From assembly GCA_001563995.1 (NCBI GenBank), contig LKMV01000007.1:1-20776 (forward strand): 20,776 bases of DNA. The letters run 5' to 3'. A program made the position numbers and the translations under genes. The stretch comes from Nanohaloarchaea archaeon PL-Br10_U2g16 (lineage in GTDB: Archaea > Nanohalarchaeota > Nanosalinia > Nanosalinales > Nanosalinaceae). This document shows, piece by piece, positions 6,565 to 12,934 of the stretch. The first letter of the stretch is position 1. Every line of letters starts with the position of its first letter. A model generated the notes under the pieces. It made no database searches. It saw only the letters and a program-made list of their open reading frames with translations, and was not told the origin of the DNA.

Positions 6565-6699
6565 ATGATTAGAAATAACAAAACATGTTCGTTTCAAGGT
6601 CGAAAATCGAAGATTTTCTCGTACTCGAAAATTGAAAATTTTCTGCGTCCGGGAAGACGTATAACGTCTTCGGATAGACGACCACGAGGTGGTCGCTGA
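6565..6699 (+). CDS. Putative 44-aa basic peptide encoded by hairpin DNA between top6B and top6A
   Basis: The frame starts with ATG 6565 after a perfect AGGTGA, contains no internal stop, and ends in a TGA at 6697-6699 that abuts the top6A ATG at 6700. The product is very basic (about 13 Arg/Lys; end SDRRPRGGR) and repeats SKIF...SKIEN, because the DNA repeats a hairpin. Its codon use is unlike the neighbours: many TCG Ser and CGA/CGT Arg codons where surrounding genes favour AGA/AGG and other Ser codons. This suggests the sequence is shaped mainly by RNA or DNA structure. The likely role is translational coupling of the two topoisomerase VI subunits rather than a functional peptide, though a real small protein is possible. 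Confidence 0.5.
   Translation: MIRNNKTCSFQGRKSKIFSYSKIENFLRPGRRITSSDRRPRGGR
6602..6695 (+). repeat. Array of four perfect short hairpins with three-base loops
   Basis: Hairpin 1: GAAAATC-GAA-GATTTTC, 6602-6618. Hairpin 2: GAAAATT-GAA-AATTTTC, 6627-6643. Hairpin 3: GAAGACGT-ATA-ACGTCTTC, 6653-6671, extended by TCC/GGA past a two-base bulge. Hairpin 4: CGACCAC-GAG-GTGGTCG, 6679-6695. Loop centres are 25, 27 and 25 bases apart. Hairpins 1 and 2 are copies that differ by a compensatory change in the loop-closing pair (C-G versus T-A), which argues for selection on pairing. The loop and 3' arm of hairpin 4 contain GAGGTG (6686-6691), the only SD-like motif for top6A, so folding would hide it. Confidence 0.85.
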
Positions 6700-7830
6700 A
6701 TGCCAAAAAAAGACTTAGATAATGACTCAAAGACGTTGGAAAGGTTAAAGCATTTGGGAAAAAGCTTGAGGAAACAGCTCAGTGACAATGAAGACGATAA
6801 CCTTACTATAGATACTAAGGTAAGGAGTAAGTCGAATGTTAATTATGATGAAGAGGAAGGACGGCTTTCTCTAGGTGATAGATACTCTACGAGAAAGTTC
6901 CTTAACATAAGTCATGCTAGAAAGTTCATGCAGACAACGCTTGTAGCTTCCAAGACAAAGGAGCTAGTTGAGAGCGGAAGAACCGCGTCTATCAGAGAGG
7001 TATATTACCAGCTGAAGCACTCGGTTCCTGGACTGGATGAGAACACGTTTGAGGATCAGGACGAGTCTAACAACGTTGTAGTTGATATTGAGACGGCTAC
7101 AGGTGCGATTAGAGAGGATCTACACCTCTTCGCAGAGCCCAAAGGAACACTTTTCGGCCCTGTAGTTATTAACGATTCGGGAGACGAGATTGACTGTATG
7201 AAGATGGGGACGTCAGGCCTTTCGATCCCATCGATCGTCGACCATTACAAGTTTGTGGAATGTGAAGCAGATTTCCTTCTTGTAGTCGAGACATCCGCTA
7301 TGGTTAACAGATTGGTTGAGGAGGATTTCCACAAGGACCAAAACGCTATAATCTTGGGAACAGGTGGTCAGCCGGCTAGAGGAGCTAGAAGACTGATCAA
7401 CATTATGCATGAAAGGCTGGATCTACCTGTCTATGTATTCACGGACGGAGACCCTTGGGGATACTACATCTACTCAGTTCTGAAATCCGGCTCTATGAGT
7501 CTAGCGTTCCAGTCTGACAGGCTTGCAACCCCGGAAGCAAAGCTTATCGGTATGACAATGGAGGATATTGAAGAGTACGACCTCCACCATGTTACTGAAG
7601 ACCTGAAAGGGAAGTCTGACGACAACGGCGGTCCTACAAAGGATTACAAGAGGATCAACGACGTTATGGATTACGAATGGATGCAGAAGGAGGAATGGCA
7701 GAAACAGTTCCAGAAGATGCTTGACATGGGAGTAAGGGTAGAACAGCAGGCTCTGGCATCACAGTCTCTGGAGTTTGTGGCAAACGAGTACTTACCTAGA
7801 AAGATAGAGAACGAAGAGTTCCTGGACTAG
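6700..7830 (+). CDS. top6A: DNA topoisomerase VI subunit A (376 aa)
   Basis: Spo11-related DNA-cleaving subunit that pairs with Top6B. The winged-helix (5Y-CAP) domain carries the active-site Tyr in SIREVYYQLKH (Y102/Y103). The Toprim domain has the metal-binding Glu in LLVVETSAM (E197) and the acidic pair in FTDGDPWGYYIY (D249, D251). GTGGQPARGARRLI (220-232) and ASQSLEFVANEYLPRKI near the C-terminus are also typical. Length is normal and no catalytic residue is missing. The first 60 residues are polar and charged. The ATG touches the TGA of the preceding small ORF (TGAATG), and its likely SD, GAGGTG at 6686-6691, is inside a hairpin, so initiation probably depends on upstream translation. 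Confidence 0.97.
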   Translation: MPKKDLDNDSKTLERLKHLGKSLRKQLSDNEDDNLTIDTKVRSKSNVNYDEEEGRLSLGDRYSTRKFLNISHARKFMQTTLVASKTKELVESGRTASIREVYYQLKHSVPGLDENTFEDQDESNNVVVDIETATGAIREDLHLFAEPKGTLFGPVVINDSGDEIDCMKMGTSGLSIPSIVDHYKFVECEADFLLVVETSAMVNRLVEEDFHKDQNAIILGTGGQPARGARRLINIMHERLDLPVYVFTDGDPWGYYIYSVLKSGSMSLAFQSDRLATPEAKLIGMTMEDIEEYDLHHVTEDLKGKSDDNGGPTKDYKRINDVMDYEWMQKEEWQKQFQKMLDMGVRVEQQALASQSLEFVANEYLPRKIENEEFLD

Positions 7831-7902
7831 TTGGCTAGCCGGAACTTCTCTATCTATTTTATTTATCTCATGAAAGCTAGTAATCATTTTTTAAGAAGAA
7901 AT

Positions 7903-7926
7903 TTAAGGTAGCGACCTTAATTTATA
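7903..7926 (+). promoter_or_regulatory. Inverted repeat overlapping an AT-rich promoter element of the LamG gene
   Basis: TTAAGGT-AGCG-ACCTTAA (7903-7920) is a perfect seven-base inverted repeat, and its right arm runs into TTAATTTATA, the best TATA-like sequence here. The TATA-to-ATG distance (about 17-20 bases) is short, so the box used could instead lie farther upstream (for example near 7885-7892). The arrangement suggests a regulator-binding site at the promoter; this is inference. Confidence 0.4.
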
Positions 7927-7940
7927 TCTAGGTACTGTTG

Positions 7941-10900
7941 ATGAGTGGGATAAAAGACCGGAATAACTTAGATATTCAGAACTTCTTGAAGCTTTTATCG
8001 GTTCTAGCCATCTTGATGGTGTTTATCGGTGTTGCACATGGAAAGACGATAGCCTCCGACTCGGAATGGAGAGAAGGAGATTTCAATATGACTACGGTAG
8101 ACACTCCTCAAGAGCCTGAATCTTTACGTATAGGGTACCAGAACGGTACGGAGTTCGATGACTTGAACGGGTACTGGAGGATGGATGGCGGCGGGATAGA
8201 TTACTCGGGGAACAGTCTCGATGCTGAGAGGGTAGAGGTTAGCTTTATACAGGGTATTATGGGGACTTCTTCAGCAGAGTTTAATTCCAACGAAGAAAAC
8301 TTTATAGAAGTGGAGAACGATCCTTTATTGAATCCTGATCAGTTCACGCTTTCTACATGGGTTTACAAGGATTTCGAGAACGATGGAGAGGTTCCTTTCC
8401 TTGACAAAGCTGATAGGGATGGGGAAGATGGCTACAAGCTAGTTATAGACGAAGTATCAAACACTGACAGGCTTTCCATGGTGCTTTACCATTCGGACGG
8501 AGAGGAAAGGTTCACCACTGAGGAGACAGTCCCGACGGAAGAGTGGATTCACGTTGCTGCAACTATCGGAGAGGGCGAGGTAAAGCTCTACATCAACGGT
8601 GAGCAGAAAGATCTGACATCTGACAGCTCCGAGGATGTTTTATATGAGGAAAATGATGAGAGCTTATTCATAGGAGCTTCTAACAGACGTGGGTTCGCAA
8701 CCTACTTTGATGGAAGGATAGATGAGACAAAACTGCACAGCAGGGTACTAGATGAAGGAGAGATATTTTCGGAATACTTCTACGGCTCGGATGGTGTCTT
8801 CCGCTCGGATTATAGATCAAGGGATTTCAGCGTTCAAAACGATGTAAAATGGTATGACTTGGAGACAGAAGCATCAGTATCGGACTCTGCCGATCCTGAG
8901 CTTGAGTTCAACCTGTTTAATGAGACTGATTCGGCAGAAACCCGGCAGATACAGCTGGAGTCGGGGGAGAATACTTATGATCTTGACGTGGGCAGAGGAA
9001 GAAATATTAACTTCTCAGTGGATGGCACAACCACCGAGCCTACAGAGGGATGGGGACTAGACCGTTTTACTGCGAACTACAGGTTTATTGAGCTTCAGTC
9101 GCCGGACGATGGAGATTTCGTGCTGGATAACGTTGCTAGATTGGATTACATAACTGAGTTCTCCAAGCCTGGAGAGATCTCTGTAATTGTGAACGGAACA
9201 GTTGAGGATACCGTATCGGTAGATGAAGGCGAGAACGATCTGACTTCTGAAATAGAGCTGGATGACGGTTTTTACGAGTGGCGGATAGTGTTTGAATCGG
9301 AGGATGGAGAACAGTTTGAATCAGAGAGAAGAACTTTTGATTACGAGGAGGCGAATGTAGCAATATTTGATAGAGTTCCGGAGGAGGGAGAACGTTTACC
9401 GTCCGATCAGGAAGTAGAGATTTCTTATACTGCCGTAGCAGATCAGGAAACCGATCTAAAACTTTTCTTAGATGATGAAGTTGTAAGGGAGGAACAGATA
9501 GATGAGGATGACGACCAGACTACTTTTACCTATGATTTTGATCTCAGATCCGACTACTACAGCTGGAGGGTTGAAGCAGATTATGTGGATGAGGATGGCG
9601 ATGAAAGAACGCTTGTAGAGGATGAGTGGGATTTTGCGGTTGTAACGGATATAGTTGTAGACTCTGCCTCGGGATGGAGCGAAGGTTTCTTCGACATGAC
9701 AAGTATAGACAGGAGGCCTAACCTCAACGACCTACAGGCAGGGATGGCATCTCCAAGGTCCGGTCTAGATAATTCTCTACCGTTAGAAAACCTAGAAGGC
9801 TACTGGAGGATGAACAATCTGGATGAGGTAGAAGATTTCTCCCTGAACGATAATACCGGGGTAACGGGCAGGGATACCTTGACCGACGACGGTATAGTCG
9901 GTGGAAACAGCTTCGCATATGATGGAGGTCCCCGTGAGTACGTTCAGATAGCAGACGATCCTACACTAGAAGATCAGAGCTTCACGTTATCCAGCTGGGT
10001 TTTCAAGGAGTTTCAAGGAGATGATGACATCCCTGTAATGCATAAGACAGATGAGGGAGGTGGCGAAGCCGGCTACAGTATGATGATAGATGATCAGACG
10101 GGTGAGGACCGTCTTACAATGGTACTTTACAGCCAGGACCAGGGAGAGCAGAGATACGTGGCAGAAAAACCTCTCGACCAAGGTTCTTGGTATCATCTAG
10201 CGGCTGTTGTCGACGAGGAGAACGGCGAGGTAGATCTGTATGTCAACGGAGAGCCTCAGGATCTGGTTGAAGAAGATGGCAGTCCTGTGGTAGAGTTCAA
10301 CGATCAGGATCTTTTGATCGGAGCAGACAGCACGGATTCAAGCGGTGAGTACTTCTCCGGAAGGATAGACGAGACTAAATTCTTCAGCGAAGCCTTAGGT
10401 CCTCAGGACGTAAACGATATCGCGTTCGAGGAGCAGGATGGTGTATACAACACTCTTTACAATCTGAACGTGGATGCGGGAAAACCGGTTATCTGGGACA
10501 GGCTGAGGGTTGAGAATAGTATAACAGATGAGACTGATCTAGAGGCAGCAGTAATACCGATCGGAGACAGAGATACAGGACAGAGCTTTGAGCTTGACGG
10601 TTCAGGTGTTTTCAGACAGCTGTCACATCTTGAGGAGACCAGCGAGGCGGTTTTCCAGCTCACATCCGATATAACTGATATCAGCGATACCTGGGTAGTG
10701 GAAGAGTTTGTGCTAGAGTACGTGGAGAAGTTCTACAACTTTCAGGCAGAAGATATACAGTTCAACGACACCAATCCAAACGAAGGCGATACTGTTGAAG
10801 TTGATCTCTCTGTCAGCAACCTTGAGGATGGTGATGCGGATGTGCCTGTAGAGATACGGATAGAACAGCTGTTTGACGGCGATTACAGAGAGATAAAGAC

Positions 10901-11585
10901 AGAGGAAAGAGAGTTTGAGACGTCTGGAGAGGACCAGCAGACGTTTACGACAAGATGGGAGACGGAGGTAGGTCCTAACAGGGTCACTTTGGAGGCCGAT
11001 CCTAACCAGACGATAGAGGAGACTGAGACAGACAACAACCAGTTATCTGAGACGTTAGATGTGCCTCTGTACGGAGCCTTCTACGGGAATGTTGAGGAAA
11101 CGGTCGAACTAGAGGATGAAGAGGACATACTGTACGATATTACCGGAGAGCCGGACGACGGGATACTTTATTTCATAGATGTCGATGGAGAGTTTAAGAT
11201 AAACCAGCTGGAGCCGGTAACAGAGGTCGAACAGTTGGAAACCGTCGACGGGATACTGAACAGTACCGGTTACTCGGACTCTGTGGAAGAAACCTGGGCT
11301 GAGGATGGAGAGTTCCTACAGACTGAGGATTATCCGGGATACGAACAGGAGGTGCCTGTTGTCAACTCTACAGAAGACTCGCCCTTTACTACAGCTATAT
11401 TCTACCAGGACGAAGAGGAAAATGGGCTGACGGAACAGGACACGGTTGTTTTCGGAACTAGAGTTAAGGAAGAGACCGAAGGAAGCTTCGGGAGCTACAA
11501 CTATGAGATAAGGGTGCCTTCTACCCTAAAAAGGACTGAAGGGGAAACCGAGCTACTGGAGATCTTCAGAGAGCTGACGGCCTGA
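7941..11585 (+). CDS. Large secreted adhesin-like protein with two LamG modules (1214 aa)
   Basis: A signal peptide is seen (hydrophobic LLSVLAILMVFIGVAHG, about residues 18-34). Two LamG/concanavalin-like jellyroll domains follow, about 76-280 (NGYWRMDGG...FTLSTWVYK...HVAATIG...KLYINGEQ...FDGRIDETKLHS) and 618-830 (EGYWRMNN...FTLSSWVFK...HLAAVVD...DLYVNGEP...FSGRIDETKFFS). Each is preceded by a W-x-EG-x-F-x-MT motif. Between them are two Ig-like segments ending in FYEWRI and YYSWRVEA. Residues about 930-1043 look like a CARDB-type fold, and 1044-1214 form a domain shared with the next two genes. LamG folds commonly bind glycans or proteins, so surface adhesion is likely. No C-terminal membrane helix is visible; the protein may be released or held by partners. 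ATG 7941 is chosen over TTG 7938. Strongly acidic, no Cys. Confidence 0.85.
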   Translation: MSGIKDRNNLDIQNFLKLLSVLAILMVFIGVAHGKTIASDSEWREGDFNMTTVDTPQEPESLRIGYQNGTEFDDLNGYWRMDGGGIDYSGNSLDAERVEVSFIQGIMGTSSAEFNSNEENFIEVENDPLLNPDQFTLSTWVYKDFENDGEVPFLDKADRDGEDGYKLVIDEVSNTDRLSMVLYHSDGEERFTTEETVPTEEWIHVAATIGEGEVKLYINGEQKDLTSDSSEDVLYEENDESLFIGASNRRGFATYFDGRIDETKLHSRVLDEGEIFSEYFYGSDGVFRSDYRSRDFSVQNDVKWYDLETEASVSDSADPELEFNLFNETDSAETRQIQLESGENTYDLDVGRGRNINFSVDGTTTEPTEGWGLDRFTANYRFIELQSPDDGDFVLDNVARLDYITEFSKPGEISVIVNGTVEDTVSVDEGENDLTSEIELDDGFYEWRIVFESEDGEQFESERRTFDYEEANVAIFDRVPEEGERLPSDQEVEISYTAVADQETDLKLFLDDEVVREEQIDEDDDQTTFTYDFDLRSDYYSWRVEADYVDEDGDERTLVEDEWDFAVVTDIVVDSASGWSEGFFDMTSIDRRPNLNDLQAGMASPRSGLDNSLPLENLEGYWRMNNLDEVEDFSLNDNTGVTGRDTLTDDGIVGGNSFAYDGGPREYVQIADDPTLEDQSFTLSSWVFKEFQGDDDIPVMHKTDEGGGEAGYSMMIDDQTGEDRLTMVLYSQDQGEQRYVAEKPLDQGSWYHLAAVVDEENGEVDLYVNGEPQDLVEEDGSPVVEFNDQDLLIGADSTDSSGEYFSGRIDETKFFSEALGPQDVNDIAFEEQDGVYNTLYNLNVDAGKPVIWDRLRVENSITDETDLEAAVIPIGDRDTGQSFELDGSGVFRQLSHLEETSEAVFQLTSDITDISDTWVVEEFVLEYVEKFYNFQAEDIQFNDTNPNEGDTVEVDLSVSNLEDGDADVPVEIRIEQLFDGDYREIKTEEREFETSGEDQQTFTTRWETEVGPNRVTLEADPNQTIEETETDNNQLSETLDVPLYGAFYGNVEETVELEDEEDILYDITGEPDDGILYFIDVDGEFKINQLEPVTEVEQLETVDGILNSTGYSDSVEETWAEDGEFLQTEDYPGYEQEVPVVNSTEDSPFTTAIFYQDEEENGLTEQDTVVFGTRVKEETEGSFGSYNYEIRVPSTLKRTEGETELLEIFRELTA

Positions 11586-11818
11586 ATTCAGTAAGGTACT
11601 AAAGTTACTATTCTGTATCCCAGGTTACCGTTTAGTTGTTAAACCGGTGTAATTAATCGATGTTTAAATTTGTATATAGCTGTTTTAACTAAGTACAGAT
11701 GTTTTTCTAAACTTTATAGAAATTGATAAAACTTAAAAACAATTAGATATGCCTAAAATATGTTTTGAATTTCTTTTTGTTTACTTTAAAGCCAAAAAGA
11801 GTCCGGATTATTTTGTCC
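11586..11818. other. AT-rich intergenic stretch before the leader RNA
   Basis: I see no convincing gene here. It is much richer in A/T than the genes on either side and contains one clear hairpin (11627-11648), an AGTAA/TTACT inverted repeat near 11590-11609, and several T-tracts (for example near 11770) that could end transcripts from the adhesin gene. The last bases lead into the TATA box of the next transcript. Confidence 0.5.
11627..11648 (+). terminator. Candidate hairpin downstream of the LamG gene
   Basis: ACCGTTTA and TAAACCGGT pair as eight base pairs with one bulged C around the five-base loop GTTGT. It starts about 40 bases after the stop codon. Archaeal termination mainly needs U-tracts, so this may instead stabilise the mRNA 3' end. 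Confidence 0.4.
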
Positions 11819-11830
11819 AATATTTATAAA
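11819..11830 (+). promoter_or_regulatory. Strong TATA box for the structured leader RNA
   Basis: AATATTTATAAA is the best TATA match in this intergenic region. A start about 26 bases downstream falls at 11848-11851, exactly where the 5' strand of the terminal helix of the RNA begins. Confidence 0.65.
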
Positions 11831-11847
11831 CCGGTCCGGGTAATATT

Positions 11848-11974
11848 GGTACAAGGGGAACAAGTTTAGGCAGGGGAGACTTCAAGGATGAAATAGATGA
11901 ACACAACACCAAACGGAAGGCATGAAGTCGACAGGATTTCTCTATCCCAGCGCCTAGACACAAGTTCTTGTACC
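11848..11974 (+). ncRNA. Candidate structured RNA, either long 5' leader or free small RNA (about 127 nt)
   Basis: The ends pair as GGTACAAG (11848-11855) with CTTGTACC (11967-11974). After a GGG bulge, AAC (11859-11861) pairs with GTT (11964-11966). Then GTTTAGGC (11864-11871) pairs with GCCTAGAC (11952-11959) with one G-U. Inside, GACTTC (11878-11883) pairs with GAAGTC (11924-11929), and GGAT (11934-11937) with ATCC (11944-11947), giving a branched fold. The helix ends coincide with the expected transcript start. No tRNA, 5S, SRP or RNase P signature is seen. A T-rich tract follows at 11991-12001. If transcription reads on, this is the 5' leader of the secreted-protein gene at 12055, which has no evident promoter of its own. 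Confidence 0.6.
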
Positions 11975-11990
11975 CTAGCTAGTTCTATTC

Positions 11991-12001
11991 ATTTTTCTTT
12001 T
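11991..12001 (+). terminator. T-rich tract after the structured RNA
   Basis: ATTTTTCTTTT follows 16 bases after the closing helix and could terminate or attenuate transcription, as archaeal U-tracts do. Whether it ends the RNA or is read through decides between a free small RNA and a regulatory leader. Confidence 0.4.
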
Positions 12002-12037
12002 CAAAACCCTTTAACTAAACAGAAAAACTTTCTAAAC

Positions 12038-12045
12038 GGAGGTGA
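12038..12045 (+). promoter_or_regulatory. Near-perfect Shine-Dalgarno for the secreted-protein gene
   Basis: GGAGGTGA, nine bases before ATG 12055, is the longest match in the window to the archaeal anti-SD sequence. It implies strong initiation and a leadered mRNA, unlike the mostly leaderless genes nearby. Confidence 0.75.
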
Positions 12046-12054
12046 GAATTAAAT

Positions 12055-12708
12055 ATGAAAAAAGCACTAGTAGCAGTTACAGCATTTTTCGTAGCTTTAG
12101 GATTTGCAGCAATGGGAGCTGCACAGGTCCAAGACGCAGAACAGAGTAATGAAGTAACAGGAGGAGATGTAGTAGAGCAAGATGTAGATGTAGACAGAGA
12201 GACTGCTCACTGGGCAGGTTTCTTCGGAAATCTGGATTCAACAGTGACACTCTCTGATGATGAGGACAACCTGTTCTACGAATGGACAGGAGAAGATTTA
12301 GCTGGATCTGCAGTATACGGAGTTGTTAGCGAACATGGTGTCGAATCAGAAGATATCGATAGTGTAGAAGCAGTAGATTCTGAAAGTATAGAAGATCTTG
12401 AAGGAGTTCCAACAGAAGGAGTTGACTCCATAGCTAACACTTACGACGCTGATGAACTTGATCAGCCTGAAGACGACGTTGCAGGCGCAGACACAGCAAA
12501 CCTAGAGACAGAAGCAGAATTTGCTAACTTCCTGTACGCTGATAACGACACAGACAACAATCCGATCTTCACAGCAGAGACTGAAGATCAGAGTGTATCT
12601 TACGATGGAGATACTGAGGTAGACTTTAAGCTTATGGCGGGTCAGGAAGATCTAGATGACGAGCAGATTGACTTCTACGCAGAGATCACACCAGAAGCAA
12701 CAGCATAA
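12055..12708 (+). CDS. Secreted acidic protein of the shared surface domain family (217 aa)
   Basis: Signal peptide at residues 1-23 (MKKALVAVTAFFVALGFAAM, then GAAQ). The mature part is extremely acidic with almost no Lys or Arg and no Cys. Its domain reads HWAGFFGNLDSTVTLSDDED followed by LFYEWTGE, a central variable region with VDSIANTYDADE, then FANFLYADND and PIFTAETED, and VDFKLMAGQ near the end. The same order is seen in the next gene and in the adhesin C-terminus. From memory, similar W-x-GFFGN...YxW domains recur in surface proteins of DPANN archaea, without known function. The very strong SD, regular codon choice (many GCA, ACA, GGA, GAA) and long leader suggest high expression. It may be a major exported or surface protein. 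Confidence 0.82.
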   Translation: MKKALVAVTAFFVALGFAAMGAAQVQDAEQSNEVTGGDVVEQDVDVDRETAHWAGFFGNLDSTVTLSDDEDNLFYEWTGEDLAGSAVYGVVSEHGVESEDIDSVEAVDSESIEDLEGVPTEGVDSIANTYDADELDQPEDDVAGADTANLETEAEFANFLYADNDTDNNPIFTAETEDQSVSYDGDTEVDFKLMAGQEDLDDEQIDFYAEITPEATA

Positions 12709-12723
12709 AGTCGTAAAACGTAA

Positions 12724-12749
12724 TTTCCTTTTCTTTTTCTTTTCTTCTT
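12724..12749 (+). terminator. Long pyrimidine tract after the secreted-protein gene
   Basis: Twenty-six consecutive T/C bases, mostly T, begin 16 bases after the stop codon. This is a good archaeal U-tract terminator for an abundant transcript. Confidence 0.6.
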
Positions 12750-12795
12750 ATATTCTAAGTATTCAAACCTTCTATGAGAACGGATTGACTTTTCA

Positions 12796-12821
12796 GAAAT
12801 CAGAAGATTTCAGAATCTTCT
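12796..12821 (+). repeat. Two overlapping, mutually exclusive hairpins
   Basis: GAAATC-AGAA-GATTTC (12796-12811) and AGAAGATT-TCAG-AATCTTCT (12802-12821) share bases and cannot form together. They lie between two related secreted-protein genes, downstream of the T-tract and about 110 bases before the next start codon. They could be a switch, a 3'-end stabiliser or a protein site. Confidence 0.5.
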
Positions 12822-12884
12822 TCTATAGATGTATTTCAACTATTTTAGACTGTTTCGCTTCAGGCTTCTGACAGGAAAACAGTT

Positions 12885-12928
12885 GTTGTTATAGAATAGT
12901 AATATAATATTAACCGAGAGATAACAAC
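12885..12928 (+). promoter_or_regulatory. Promoter of the second secreted-protein gene, flanked by an inverted repeat
   Basis: AATATAATATT (12901-12911) is a TATA box centred about 28 bases before ATG 12935, indicating a leaderless mRNA. It lies between GTTGTTAT (12885-12892) and ATAACAAC (12921-12928), a perfect eight-base inverted repeat 28 bases apart that brackets the core promoter. A dimeric regulator could bind here. Confidence 0.5.
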
Positions 12929-12934
12929 TTGTGT

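Noticed and set aside
6602..6695. CRISPR array or direct-repeat array
   Set aside because: The units are different short palindromes with almost no spacers. Only the first two are related, and there are no cas genes.
11848..11974. 5S rRNA, tRNA, SRP RNA, RNase P RNA, C/D or H/ACA guide RNA
   Set aside because: The size and closing helix first suggested 5S rRNA, but the conserved loop sequences are missing. No T-loop, Alu or P4 core signature, no C/D box pair at guide spacing, and no ACA tail is visible.
11897..12052. 51-codon frame inside the leader RNA, ending two bases before the ATG at 12055
   Set aside because: Its product is Ser/Asn/Thr-rich, not acidic, with atypical codons and no good SD, and it crosses the strongly paired RNA and the T-tract. 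Chance openness is more likely, although its end next to the start codon resembles the top6 case.
12656..12871. 71-aa forward frame after the secreted-protein gene
   Set aside because: It overlaps the end of the real gene and then reads the T-rich terminator as a run of Phe; no start signal.
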